Of a stretch of DNA of 64,000 nucleotides, positions 1 through 11,594 are shown in pieces. Source of the stretch: Phallusia mammillata (lineage: Eukaryota > Chordata > Ascidiacea > Phlebobranchia > Ascidiidae); NCBI GenBank assembly GCA_003260075.1, contig QLIY01000107.1:19072-83071 (forward strand), written 5' to 3'. A program made the translations under genes and the position numbers. The notes below the pieces were generated by a model. That model did not search any database. It saw only the letters and a list, made by a program, of their open reading frames with translations, and was not told where the DNA came from. Position 1 is the first letter of the stretch. Each line of letters starts with the position of its first letter.

Positions 1-1846
1 GTAGAATAGAAAGGCAAAAATGAAAAAAATGTAAACAAAATTTGCAAAAATGAAAATAACTGAAAGTCATTCAATCCATGTTTCAGGAAACACAATTTGT
101 AAATTGTAATAAAATCAAAACAATTAAATCAGCATTTTTTGCCTGTTTTGGCTTGTTTTGTTTGTGTTGTTTTCAAAGAAGAATCTATACCACCCCTTAA
201 TCCACATAAAGTTAAGTATGATTGACAAATCTTTTTGTTGTATAACAAGGTTGCCATCGCCATGGACCTCAAAATAAGAACAACCGAAACATATTTTTCA
301 TACAAAACAAATGTTTTTGAACAAATCTTTGCATTTATACAAGCGATGACATATCACATGCCATATTTTTCCCAGAAATAATCTGTTCCAGCAATTTATT
401 GTTCAGAGAAAATACTTCATGCATCTCACAACAACTCAGTTCTTAGTTTACTTTTACTTGCAACAAGGACATTTCTCAGAAATAAGGACAATAAATGTTT
501 CTAAGACATTGCCCTTCAAAATTAGGACAAATCTTAGAAATAAGGACGGTATGACAACCCTGTGTATAGATGAAGTCAGATAACAATCTAAACTTTTAGA
601 AAGGTAAGATAAACGCTGTTTCTAGTTAATTGTAATTTATCAACAAAATTATAGAGATACTAGTGTTTGTTGATGCAACAATGGCCTGAAATGCGACCGC
701 CAATAGAAAAAAAGTTGTTCACCCGCTGTATACAACAGGTATACCTAAAACAGTGCGACCATTATACGATAACGTGAGATACTGACAGATAAGGTGGAAA
801 CATTGCATTTAAACATTAGTTTGACAAATTATAATCATAATAATAACAAAACTCTCACCTGTTTAAGTCATCCAGGCCTATATCTTCCCCTTTTCCAAGT
901 TTTCTGTTATAACTGGTCAGCATGGCGGTCACTTCACTTCACTGGCCATCCAAGATTCGTTACGCTTCACATAACACCAACTCAACACAAAAAACGTGGC
1001 GGATTTAAATTTAAAGATTTTCATTCAAATAAATCATCGAAGATGCTTTAAACTGCATTTCTATTCGGTTTTAAAAAGGTTTTGAAATAGAAGAATCTCT
1101 GTGAGCAGACAACAGTTTTCCACAAAGTACAAAGTTACAGTTGAGTGCGTTTCCAGTTATCATGACAAAATCTTTTAAAAAAATTTTGAATTACGTAAAA
1201 AAATTGTGTGATATTTTTCTGAGGCAAAACATTTTTTGTTAAAGTATATTAATGTAAACTTCTCAGTAGTAATTTTAGACACGTCACTTGCAACAAAAAA
1301 GGGAGCAGCAGTCATGCGAGTCAATAAATTTGTGTCTCGTTCGGTTTTGATTTGTTATTGACTAACAAATGATATATTTGTTGTACAAAATGATATTTTG
1401 GCAATGTTGTGTACCGATTTTGTACGAAGTTTCAATTGGTTGTAAATCGATTGTCTAAAAAATAGCATACGTTGACGATGTAGCGGCTAAAATAAGAGCC
1501 AAACCCTTGGATTAGGATTAGCATTTTCCTCGTTTAAACATTTTGACTCTGAGCCGCAAAGCCTGGCGTACAAATTAAAAATATTCCATATTCAACATAT
1601 TTGAAGATTGTTAGCGTTTGTGCATCTGTTAAGAATGAAACCGGTTAGGTCAAATTGTCCCTTATTCGAAGATTTTTTTGGTGTAACTTAAAATTACTTT
1701 TTAAAAAAAAACAAAAAACAAATGATAGTTGCAGTAAAAAAAGTGTAAAGTTGCCTTGTCTACATCCACAGCACATGTTTGATTCATGTGACTAATTTAA
1801 CACTATTTCTTTAACAGAAAACAATCTGTCAACAACAAAACACAGA
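1..1846. other. non-coding region upstream of IER3IP1
   Basis: AT-rich sequence with no convincing coding exon on either strand. The sequence ctttaacag at 1810-1817, about 30 bases before the IER3IP1 start codon, could be a 3' splice site for a 5'-UTR exon or a trans-splice acceptor. I see no other structure. Confidence 0.5.
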
Positions 1847-2095
1847 ATGGGTTTTTCCCTTTATTCACTAATTGAAGCCGCTCTTCTTTTTGTCAATGCT
1901 GCAGCAATCCTTCATGAAGAACGATTTTTATCAAAAATTGGATGGGGTGCAGAGCATGGTACAGGTGGATTCGGAGAGGACCCTGGAGTAAAGACGCAAC
2001 TTATTAACTTTATTCGCTCCGTCAGAACTGTGATGAGGGTTCCACTTATATTTATGAACTGCGTGACAATATTCTGCTTGCTCTTGTTCGGATGA
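1847..2095 (+). CDS. IER3IP1: IER3IP1 / YOS1 homologue
   Basis: Small two-pass membrane protein of the ER-Golgi boundary, the animal counterpart of yeast Yos1, which acts in early secretory transport. The 82-codon frame has the same length as the vertebrate protein and keeps its landmarks: an N-terminal hydrophobic segment (about residues 2-22), the HEERFLSKIGWG block (23-34), GGFGEDPGVK (40-49), the basic stretch RSVRTVMRVPLI (57-68) and a C-terminal hydrophobic tail ending LLLFG. The start is the first ATG of the frame. The coding sequence is intronless here, whereas the vertebrate gene is split. A candidate poly(A) signal AATAAA lies at 2923-2928. Identity is from recalled family sequence and is very likely correct. 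Confidence 0.96.
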   Translation: MGFSLYSLIEAALLFVNAAAILHEERFLSKIGWGAEHGTGGFGEDPGVKTQLINFIRSVRTVMRVPLIFMNCVTIFCLLLFG

Positions 2096-3906
2096 TTTTC
2101 ATCTTTACTGTTGTTTCAAAGTTTTACTTTTTAGTAGATGTTTCAAGAGTTTATTGGACTAAAATTAAAGATTGTTGTGGACTTCAATTAGACACGGAAG
2201 TAATAGAAAACTATGAATTATGCTGTTTATCAAAAGCTGCGTCAATATTTCAACAATGCAGCTTCATATAATATTAAAAGCTTAAGAAAATGCAATCTTT
2301 GAAAGTGCAATATAGTGATTACAAAAGATATGATTTGCATGTGTAATTAAGAGTTCACTAAGATTTGCAAATACAATGTAGTCCTTTAAAAAAACTTAAC
2401 TGTTTTATGTAAATTAAGTGTGAAATAGGTAAGATCAAAAATATACTGATGTGTGCTTCTAAAAAAACACTGTTTTGCTGAAGCTTCCTATTAAAGGTTT
2501 TGCATCTTGTGGACAGGTTTTCATTGTAGCAAAGCCAAAACTGCTTGTGACAAAGTAATTCTTAGTTTTTCTGAATTGTGAGATGACCAAGGGTGAAGAA
2601 GTCTAATCATAACGCCGAAAGATTTTTTATGATTTTTATGAAGCTTAGTCATGCACTCTGCAGGTTAAATGATCTGTTTGCCTTAAATGAATAAGCATAC
2701 AGTTTTACACTTAAAACTTTACTGTAACTGAGATTACCAGACAGAAAGTTGCTAAACACAAATTCTGTAAAATATAGAAAACTTTAACAGTGCAACCACT
2801 TTTTTTTATCACATTTACCTTTTTAGCCGGTGATGTAATTGATGCAACAATAAGGGACATTTTGGCAGGTTAAGAGATTGAAAATCATGGACAAGAAAAA
2901 TGTAAATTTATATTTTTAAGAGAATAAAACTGTTTCTAAGTGGTGTTCCATATTTTATCATCTACAAACAGAAATTAGTCACACTTACATAACCCACCCT
3001 CAGTATCCTCATAACTGATGTGGCACATCTATGTACCGGAGTTGTGAGGGCTACTTCAACAAAAACAGTGTTTGCTTTGGCCAGGTGTTTTAAACACAAT
3101 AGATGGATCATAAAATTCTTGCATTGAATGTAAAGTATACAACGAGTACAGAATCAATATGTAAAACTTCTTTGTTACACGGTGTCATGTTATTCTTATT
3201 CACTGATCCCATACTCAAAACATCACAAAATCACTGAAAAGTGGTTTATTTGGAAACATTCCATACTTTACAAACAGTTTTTCAAAGTGAGTTGCAATAC
3301 ACAAAGCACGAATCTAAAACAATCAAGAACTAAATGATGGTGGAATAGCTGGCTTCAATTTTGCATGTCCACAAACTCAAAAAAGAACCCAAATTGGGAT
3401 ATGTATGAATTACATATGTATCAATAATTATGAAAGCATTTCTAATTCACAAACAATTAATTTGGATTATTTAAAGCAACATTACTATAAGAACGGTTGC
3501 CCTAATTGAGGTATCAATGCAAGCTGAAAATTTGTGTGAAGAACCAGTTGTGTAATATTTTGTGAACGACAACACAGAACTACGCAGGTCGTCATCAATA
3601 TTAGAATATCACACTCAACTTCACAGTGTAACGGCACAACACACAAAGGGTTTCATGTTAAAAACCAAACTACACAACATTTGCCGCTTGAATCAAAATC
3701 AAAAATAGTCACGTTTATGCCTTTATGACTAAAACAGCATATGTTTTGCCAAAATATCAGTTAGTAATTGTACTACTGAAACACTTGCAGTTTTGTACAG
3801 ATACATTTTTTTTTCTTTATTAGGACACTTAACCATGTATGGACAAATGTGATCTCATTTAATTTTGTGACCTTTTTTTAATCTGCAAGTATTTTTGTGG
3901 TTCTCT

Positions 3907-4197
3907 TGGTGTAAAGAAATAATAAACATCAACAAAACGATCAAATTGCCAAAACAACCCTAAAAGAAAACAATTTTTCTTTTGAAAATGAATGTTACGA
4001 TTGCACAACAAACATTTGACCTATAGGTTATACAAAGTGGTGAAGAGTCCCCCCCCCCTGGTGTAAAGAAATAATAAACATCAACAAAACGATCAAATTG
4101 CCAAAATAACCCTAAAAGAATTTTTCTTTTGAAAATGAATGTTACGATTGCACAACAAACACTTGACCTATAGGTTATACAATGTGGTCAAGAGCCA
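3907..4197. repeat. false tandem duplication around a 10-C joint
   Basis: Copy 1 is 3907-4048, the spacer of exactly 10 C is 4049-4058, and copy 2 is 4059-4197. The copies differ by about 4%, including a small indel. Interpreted as the ends of two contigs carrying different haplotypes of one locus. Confidence 0.85.
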
Positions 4198-4560
4198 GAG
4201 CTGTCTTGAAAATCAGACAGTTGTGTTAAGTAAATGTTATACACCGGCATACAGAAAAGCAGAGCTTAATTGCTAAGTTGTCACCAGCTAGAAAGCAAGA
4301 GAAACAATAAGAAAACAAACAAACAATATGAAACGTACACAATAAAACAATATGGGATAAACTAGGTGTGTCGTTAGCTTACAGCTAGTGTAACAACGTT
4401 TTCTGCTTCAGAACAAGCTTTAAGGGCAGTGTTGCTATTTTTGTGATATTTCTGATTGTTTTAACTAGAAGGAACAGAAGGTCTGATAAAAAATGTGTTC
4501 AGTCAAAAACAATGATTACGGTTTTAAAAATTAAAAAACCTATAGGGGACCAAACGTCTA

Positions 4561-4780
4561 CCACTAGATAACAAGACTTCCCACTAACTGATTAACCCAC
4601 TTTATGTTGTATTAAACCAAATACACAGCTACCATTTACTAGGATGGAATGAATACCCAGTTTCGCCCCCCCCCCCCACTAGATAACAAGACTTCCCACT
4701 AACTGATTAACCCACTTTATGTTATATTAAACCAAATATAAAGCTACCATTTACCAGGATGGAATGAATACCCAGTTTCA
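4561..4780. repeat. false tandem duplication around a 10-C joint
   Basis: Copy 1 is 4561-4665 and copy 2 is 4676-4780. The C run 4666-4677 has 12 C, of which two are native to the start of copy 2. The copies differ at a handful of positions. Confidence 0.85.
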
Positions 4781-5090
4781 TATTTTACAAACCCCACTAC
4801 GTTTTTTTGTAACCCCTCTTTATTTGTCCTTTAGGAATAGAAAGAATAAGCGAGTATGTTTCTGCCATATTTCTTAATTAATGTCTGTGCACCCAATTGT
4901 ACCTTCTGTTTTTAAGTGGCAGACTGTGCAACATAAGCTTTTGAAAAGAGCAGAACAAAAGAAAAAAATAATTAAAAAAGCGCCTGCAGACAGATAAACC
5001 ATCCAATGCCACTTGGGTGGCAAGAACCTTTCACGGCGAACTGCCTGTCCAATGTTTCAAACATGAAAACTTGTTTGATTGAAAGTAAAA

Positions 5091-5885
5091 TCAATCCCCA
5101 GTGACCATAGATAGCAAAACTGTTATATCGTCAGGTTTTCCACCTGTATAACAAAAAGTTGCAGGATTATGAAACATTATGGATGATTAGAAATCTGCAC
5201 ATTGCCAAAAATTCAACACATTTCACAGCATCATCAGCAATAAATTTAGACCAACTTTAATCAGACAGCCCAGTTTTTTGCACACGTACGTATAGGGTTT
5301 GGCTATGGTGCGAAAACAGTATTTTACTTATAATGGCCACTGTAGGAATGTAATTGTTTAGACTTTACAGGCAAATTACATGGCACTACCCAAATTAGGT
5401 GACAATTTTGGATGTTGGTTTAATCCTGGCACCAATACATTCTACCACATTAGCCTGCAAATAATAAATGACTGTTGGAAGTATTAAACTGACCTATAAC
5501 ATTCATTCCACTCCTTCTGGCTTGTTTGGCAAATGGGGAAAGGTAATCTGGATCAAATGAAAGATCTCTTGCATGTTCAGCAATACTCCAAGCTGTCTGT
5601 TTGATGCTTTCATACTTGTTATCCTGAAAAGCAAAAATTTTAGTAAAACTATGCAAATGTCACAACATGCATTATGGAGCAAGTAAAGTTACACATATTT
5701 TTAACAAATACAAATAACTTTGTTATCTACTAGTCCTGGGGTCGGCAACCTTTTAGGCGACGCGTGCCAATTTACTTGTTATTTCCTTGTGGTAATGGCT
5801 TCGCGCGCCAACGTTTTTCTACATAATAGTGGTTCATGCCAGCAGATAACAATAATAAAAAGAAAGCAGAGTGTTTTGTACATAT

Positions 5886-5979
<94 letters not shown>

Positions 5980-6680
5980 ATCGGTTGGCGTGCCATGAAA
6001 AACCACCTCGCGTGCCAACCTTGGCAAACAATGATAGCGAATATACAGTTCATTAATCAGTTGATAAAACCTTGATTAATCAGGGCCCATCGGACCATAA
6101 AAATTGTCTGGATTAGGCAGGGATCCAGATTAACCAATGTTGATTAGTTAAAGCCTTTCCACATTACAAATCATTTGAATTAGGCGAAGATCCGGATTAA
6201 CTGATTCCAATTCAACCAAGGTTTACTGTTATATAAATACTTTTACCTTCCAGCGAGCATTAGTAACAAAATTTGTTAAGTAGCGTTTTGGAAATAAACT
6301 AAGGAGGTGGTTTTATGAAAATCTTCTACCTTAAGTTCTGATAACTTCTTTAATATTTCGCTGTCAGGCATGTTGTCGAACAAACCATCAGTGGCTGTCA
6401 AGATTAAATCCCCCAATTGAAGGTCGAAGGTCGCGGTGTCAGAATCTTCAGCTCTGTGTAAAAGTAAGAGTTGACATTACTGCTGAAAACTACTGGTTGA
6501 CATGAAACTCCCAGTTGTATACAATGCCTCATTAATTAAATTGAATCTTATTAAACTATGTGATAAAAAATGAAGTATAGTAATATAGAAGCAAGGCAGA
6601 CAATTAATCCATCTATAAAACATAATTAATCCATCAAGAAACACTACATACAGATTTGAAAAGTAATTTATTTATAAACA

Positions 6681-6749
<69 letters not shown>

Positions 6750-9700
6750 TTGTCATCATCAGTGCAGCTCGATTGACAACCTGCACTGATGATGACAACA
6801 TATATTATTGAAACGTCTGCATGATGTATTTCACACACACCAACACTTTGGCAGTAATGTTTATGAATAAAATAATTCATCAAGTTAAGATAATGAACTA
6901 TTAAATAAGACTAGTTGCAGTACTTTAAACCCACAAAGGAACATTAAATAAGTTCTGGTGCAATTGAAGTAATATTTAGTCCGAAAAGATATTAATAATG
7001 TTGTACCTGTCATGAACCATTTCAGCCCTGCTATCTTCAGGCGTTATGGAAAGTTGATAAGGCGTATTAAAGAAGTGTTGCTGTTCAATAGAGCGATGCA
7101 CCACTTCCCCCTTTCTAACCACCCTAAACCCCGAATCACCAAGGTTTGCCGTGTGCATTGTCTGCTTGCTTTTGTCCACAATCATAATGCAAGCTGTGCT
7201 GCTGCCTGTTATGTAACATTAAGTTCATGAATTCAATGTATTCATTAAACATGTAAAGTAGAAGTAGATTTTATAGCATTTCATAATGGCAACCTAACAG
7301 ATAAGTAAGACTTTTTATATTTAAAAACACACATAGACTGTTCAAGTTTTCTTGCTGGGCCATCAGAATATAATGAAGCGCATTAAGTTTGGCCTAGGTT
7401 GTAACTTCGAAATACTAATGGACATAAATGGCAAGGCAGGGTAGAACTGCTATTCAAGGGTTAAGTGGTGATATGCCATTACACCCCGCCATGGTTTGTA
7501 TGCCGCGTAGACAGGAAGGTCGTTGGTCATATCCCATGAAAAATTGAGGCTTAAACAAACTACTCATAACACCCCAGCCTGTGGGGCAATATTAAGGGGG
7601 ATGCATACAAATGTGGAAGCCAGATATATACAAAGTATGAAACTTTAATCTGTAGAAAGTCCAACATATTTTACCCGAAATAGCTTTATGTATTCTAGGT
7701 GAGCAATTTAATACAACAGGAAATTACGGCATAATATGTGCCATCGGTGGGTGATGATGCAAAAAAACAACAACAATACATAAGTGATGTCACAGCTTGA
7801 CACAAAGTGCATATGACACTTTGTGATACAAAGTTACGCACTACTGGTAGCAAATTGTAACAAACAGTGGTGGCCTAATTAAAAGTCTTGGTTATTGGAA
7901 ACCATGCTGCTACAAGTACAAGGTTGAAACCCAGGCATTAACATGAGAAAATACAAAAATGTGTTTTTGAGAATTTGCATTCTAGTTGTTTGTAAAAATA
8001 ATATTACAAAATGAAATTACCCCCCCCCCTTGTAACAAACAGTGGTGGCCTAATTAAAAGTCTTGGTTATTGGAAACTATGCTGCTACAAGTACAAGGTT
8101 GAAACCCAGGCATTAACATAAGAAAATACAAAAATGTGTTTTTGAGAATTCGCATTCTAGTTGTTTGTAAAAATAATATTACAAAATGAAATTTATAGGC
8201 ACATTATTTGGTGCATGTCCATTTTAGTACATCAACACTAATTATAACAGTTCAACATTTTGTTAAAGGGCTAAAAATACCGTCATTTAGCATTCAAGGT
8301 TTTTGCCAATAAAAAATAGTACCAGCAAAATATTTCTATAACTTACCAACTAATGGCTTCTTGTCCTCAAGAAGTTCTTGATATCCTGAAGCAAGCAAAT
8401 CTGCTGGTTGTTCAGGCAGAAATCGACCAGTTTTGACCAACATTTCACAGGCATCCATTAGTTTTTTAGAAAATAATGATGGGTCAACTCCATAGGCCCT
8501 CCATCCTCCAACTCCATCAGCCACACCTGTTCATAACAATTTGTATATATATATTTAAAACATGTACTGTTAAATATCTTGAATTTGTGTATATCATGGA
8601 AGGACCGTTTGCACTATAACTAGTTGTTTGTTTTCACATGCTGATATACTAAGCAGTTTATTCATTTTGTGTCGCACTTTTTTACCCAGTTGCATGCCTT
8701 CTGTCGTTTTTATTTCTTATAACCTGATGATGACAATATTTTTGAAACGTCGTTATGTTTTACAAAAATATACTGGCTCTGATTTTTTTGCTCAGTTTAT
8801 TCATTGTCCTTGACAGATAACAAATTGAAACCTTAAATCTTTTACTGATAACCACAGTTGTGAAACAGTCTGATAAGTTTTCTTGTCAGTGGACCATAAG
8901 CTTTTGATCCATGTTTGGTGGCCCTTTATGGTTACCACCTTAAGGTAACACTGGTATATCACTTAATATTTTAACACTCTTTAATAATGCAGCATAAGTG
9001 ACAATTTGTCCTGGACATTAACAGGACACCTATGTGACCTTGAAGATACAAATTTAGAAGCACTGTTTAACAAAACTTTAAGAAAATGTTTCTGTTCAAT
9101 AGAGCACCCCCCCCCCCAGGACACCTATGTGACCTTGAAGATACAAATTTAGAAGCACTGTTTAGCAGTACTTTAAGAAAATGTTTCTGTTCAATAGAGC
9201 AAGCACAACTTCGCCCTTTCTAACCACCCTAAACTCCAAGTCACCTAGATTGGACATGTGCATTGTTTGCTTGCTGTTGTCCACAATCACAATGCAAGCT
9301 GGTATATCAACAATTTAGAAGCACTGTTGATATAAACATTTCCCTAAATATTACCAAGCTAACATTTACCCCAAACTTCTGATGCCTTGTGGTAGGAAAT
9401 GAAACAAGCATCATCCCCAAATACTCGCTTGTCAAGATGTGGCACAGCCGCTGGGGGGACCCTCCTGCTGTTTTTAGATGGGGAATCAAGTTTTGAAAAA
9501 CCACATGCTGCTGACACAATACGACAAGGAAAAGGTTGAGCAGGTGCTGTAAATATACAAAGGGTTAATGTTCCTAATTCTTCAAATTATTAGACACATC
9601 ATTTAGCTACCAATTCAAAGGGACTTGCCTAACACTAGTGTTGGTTGTATACATTACACTTAATAAACCAAACACATATATATATAGCTTAAAAGCACTG

Positions 9701-10237
9701 TACCACTTATGTATGCATTGCTGTCTTTTCTTGCACAACTGCAACAAATATTCTTGAAGGTGTAAAACAAATTTGAACAAAAAAAATGTTTTAGATGGTT
9801 ATTTTTCCAGTGGTACTAAATACCACATGATACCGCATGTTATCACATGCGTTTGTAATTAAAATAACAATAGAATTTGGTCTAATTAACCTTGGAGGGG
9901 CTTGTATTCTCACATTTCACACCATGCAGAGTACTCTAAGCGGAATACCATGCAGTATTATGCAGTATTTAGTACCATCCCTATTTTTCCATCCAATCTC
10001 AACGAAAAAAAAATCCTTACCTGTGGTTGGTGAAGAATGAATTTCTCTTTGTAAAGCTCTGCGAGGAAACACAGACACAATAGGAATATGTTCGAGATCT
10101 CCCGGACACACTGAGTTTACGAGTGCTCGTGCCACAACTCGCCCATAGTTCATCACAGAAAACATTCTACTTAGAAACACTGGTGGCTGCAAGGTCGTAA
10201 AAAGCCGACCAAGCTTAGAATGAAAATTGACAGACAT
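5091..10237 (-). CDS. PPTC7: PPTC7-type mitochondrial PP2C phosphatase
   Basis: Metal-dependent Ser/Thr phosphatase of the PTC7 branch, known in other eukaryotes as a mitochondrial enzyme that dephosphorylates COQ7 and import or metabolic proteins. Exons in transcript order: 10237-10021, 9546-9370, 8526-8347, 7205-7007, 6453-6330, 5623-5494, 5143-5091. All junctions are GT-AG, phases agree, and the frame is 1080 nt (359 residues plus stop). Visible PP2C motifs: GDDACF (116-121), ADGVGGW (134-140), NLGDSGF (212-218), TATDGLFDN (277-285) and GGKPDDIT (343-350), so the metal-binding aspartates are kept. The first ~70 residues are Arg-rich and almost free of acidic residues, as in a mitochondrial presequence, and make the protein longer than the ~300-residue vertebrate form. 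Intron 2 holds a decayed copy of exon 4. Several introns carry 10-C joints that do not touch exons. Exon 7 is only 53 nt, found from the acceptor plus the GGKPDDIT motif. Confidence 0.93.
5735..6030. mobile_element. hAT-like MITE fragment interrupted by a gap
   Basis: Begins with ctggggtcggcaacctttt and ends near cgtgccaaccttgg. GTGCCA words recur in both orientations, and the terminal GGGTCGGCAACC resembles hAT-type ends. The centre is replaced by a 93-C run. The target duplication could not be defined. Confidence 0.45.
5887..5979. other. gap filler, 93 C
   Basis: Uninterrupted run of 93 C. Frames through it encode only Pro or Gly homopolymer and are not genes. Read as an estimated-size assembly gap written as C. 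Confidence 0.8.
6045..6233. mobile_element. Tigger/pogo-like MITE
   Basis: Imperfect terminal inverted repeats: the left end includes accttgattaatc and the right end is ccaaggtttactg, with internal GATCCGGATTAA words on both arms. A related element lies at 54786-54950. The pogo/Tigger-type consensus CAGTAAACCTCGGTTAAT fits both, from memory of the family. Confidence 0.5.
6682..6749. other. gap filler, 68 C
   Basis: Run of 68 C within intron 4 of the phosphatase gene, directly preceding the inverted repeat at 6750-6798. No coding meaning. Confidence 0.8.
6750..6798. repeat. perfect 18-bp inverted repeat made of hammerhead-core sequence
   Basis: ttgtcatcatcagtgcag (6750-6767) is the exact reverse complement of 6781-6798. 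Each arm carries CTGATGA, the first half of a hammerhead core. The right arm continues to GAAACGTC at 6810-6817. Confidence 0.7.
7855..8192. repeat. false tandem duplication around a 10-C joint
   Basis: Copy 1 is 7855-8019, the 10 C are 8020-8029, and copy 2 is 8030-8192. About 2% difference. Lies inside intron 3 of the phosphatase gene. Confidence 0.85.
8719..8756 (+). ncRNA. hammerhead-like motif, decayed
   Basis: CTGATGA at 8724-8730 and GAAACGTC at 8744-8751, flanked by complementary ATAAC (8719-8723) and GTTAT (8752-8756), which would close stem I. Stem II pairs poorly, so activity is doubtful. Confidence 0.35.
9023..9201. repeat. false tandem duplication around a 10-C joint
   Basis: Copy 1 is 9023-9106, the C run is 9107-9117 (one C native), and copy 2 is 9118-9201. 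Lies in phosphatase intron 2, at the edge of the exon-4-like relic. Confidence 0.8.
9188..9296 (-). pseudogene. decayed duplicate of PPTC7 exon 4 in intron 2
   Basis: Read on the minus strand this encodes [14 protein letters not shown], then SNLGD and [10 protein letters not shown], against [19 protein letters not shown] and [10 protein letters not shown] in the real exon 4 (7205-7007). It loses the GDSGF serine-glycine (now GDLEF), and the HRSIEQQ segment is replaced by unrelated residues. It sits between exons 2 and 3, out of transcript order, and no good donor is seen. Best read as an exon duplication that has lost function, though the frame is still open through the matching part. Confidence 0.75.
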
Positions 10238-11594
10238 AAAATCAACCCCTTAACCTATGTCAATCATCCCTGAAAAAAAGTAGTTTGTTAAAAATACTGT
10301 TTGCTTGTCTGCCCCCCCCCCTATGTCAATCATCCCTGAAAAAAAGTAGTTTGTTAAAAATACTGTTTGTTTGTCTAAGCAAAAAAATGTCTACTCTTAT
10401 TATAGGTATTGGGACCTAATTAATGGTAAAATACAGGTGTACATGACAATGCTAAGACCTTTGAACTTATTTGTCACCAAACCAGTCCAACCCATCACAT
10501 TTAAACATATAATTTGATTTTTTTGAAGCAAACTTTTGTGTTTGAGCCTGCAAAACGTGTTAAAAATAAGTTTGTTAGTCGCAAGAGGTAAATCCACTGG
10601 TCAACCAAATGATGTTAAAGACACAGGCAATAGTTGCTTGTGAAATTTTAACAAAGTCACACAAAACTAAAGCCTTGAATTATATGATGCAAAAGTAGTA
10701 GGAAAAACCAGAAAGAAACCAGCCAACAATCACAATATCTCTGAAATCATAACCAACATCAGAATAAAATTTTGACACAATACCTATTCTTCTCAAAAAA
10801 CAAAATCTGGTGTTGGACATACTTTGCTGTTCTTTGGAGTAACAAAACAGCATTGAAGACTATTACACAGCACCAATTGGAAGACGATTACGGACAACTT
10901 AATTAAAATACACAACATCTTAAAATTTAACACAATTTAGAAGTTTAAACATAATATTCTAAGCTTTTAAAGTAATGCAGTACAAAAGCTATAGACGACA
11001 GAGTCGGACAGACGTTGACCGGTAAAAAAATAATATTTAGCTCGATTACTTAACAACACTTAAAATGCTTAACGTTTTACATTTGCACTAACACAAAAAC
11101 TTACAAACTGCAAGTGTAAACAAACAATCAATAAAAGCAAGCAGCTCTTTAAGAAAACCAATTAGTTGCCTTCTTTTGTTGTCGTTTTTTTTACTTCCCA
11201 GAGCAGATGTCGAAATCAAAGTCACCTTCACGCAGTCACATAGAAATCATTATTATTTGTGCATACATTATGGACATTATTTTCTTTTTTTCGGTTAGTT
11301 ATGATTTTCTTGTTGTTAATTTCGTAAAAAATAGAGAAAATCGATCAAATTTGTTACATCTTTCTGGGAAATTCGATTTTCTCTTTTTCGTTGAGTTTTG
11401 GTGGCAAAGATTTTTTAAAATTTCATTTAAGAAAAAGTACTTTTTTCTTTTTTGTGCTCCCCCGGGAAAGCGTATTTTTGTTGCCAGAAGAAAGGACAGG
11501 CACTTGCGGTCCTTTTTCACTAATTTCAGCACTACAGTGCCAGAATAGGGAATTCAATTGCTTCTACAACGTGTTGTGCCTAAAACAAAAAGTC
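10238..11594. promoter_or_regulatory. divergent intergenic region (PPTC7 / phospholipase)
   Basis: 1.36 kb between two divergently transcribed start codons, so it presumably holds both promoters. It contains a duplicated joint (10255-10377). No TATA element or named site can be assigned with confidence. Confidence 0.4.
10255..10377. repeat. false tandem duplication around a 10-C joint
   Basis: Copy 1 is 10255-10311, the 10 C are 10312-10321, and copy 2 follows to 10377. The copies are almost identical (gcttgtct against gtttgtct). Confidence 0.85.

Larger units (their letters stand above)
2096..5090. other. intergenic / 3' UTR region between IER3IP1 and PPTC7
   Basis: Contains the 3' ends of two convergent genes and two unmerged-overlap duplications (listed separately). 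The minus strand carries possible poly(A) signals for the phosphatase gene near 4816-4826. No additional coding exon is visible. Confidence 0.5.

Noticed and set aside
5720..6075. Several open frames with long poly-Pro or poly-Gly
   Set aside because: They exist only because of the 93-C gap filler. The same holds at 6668-6883, 18046-18261, 32007-32372, 40437-40853, 43264-43867, 45952-46356, 48746-48946, 50711-50953 and 57701-57958.
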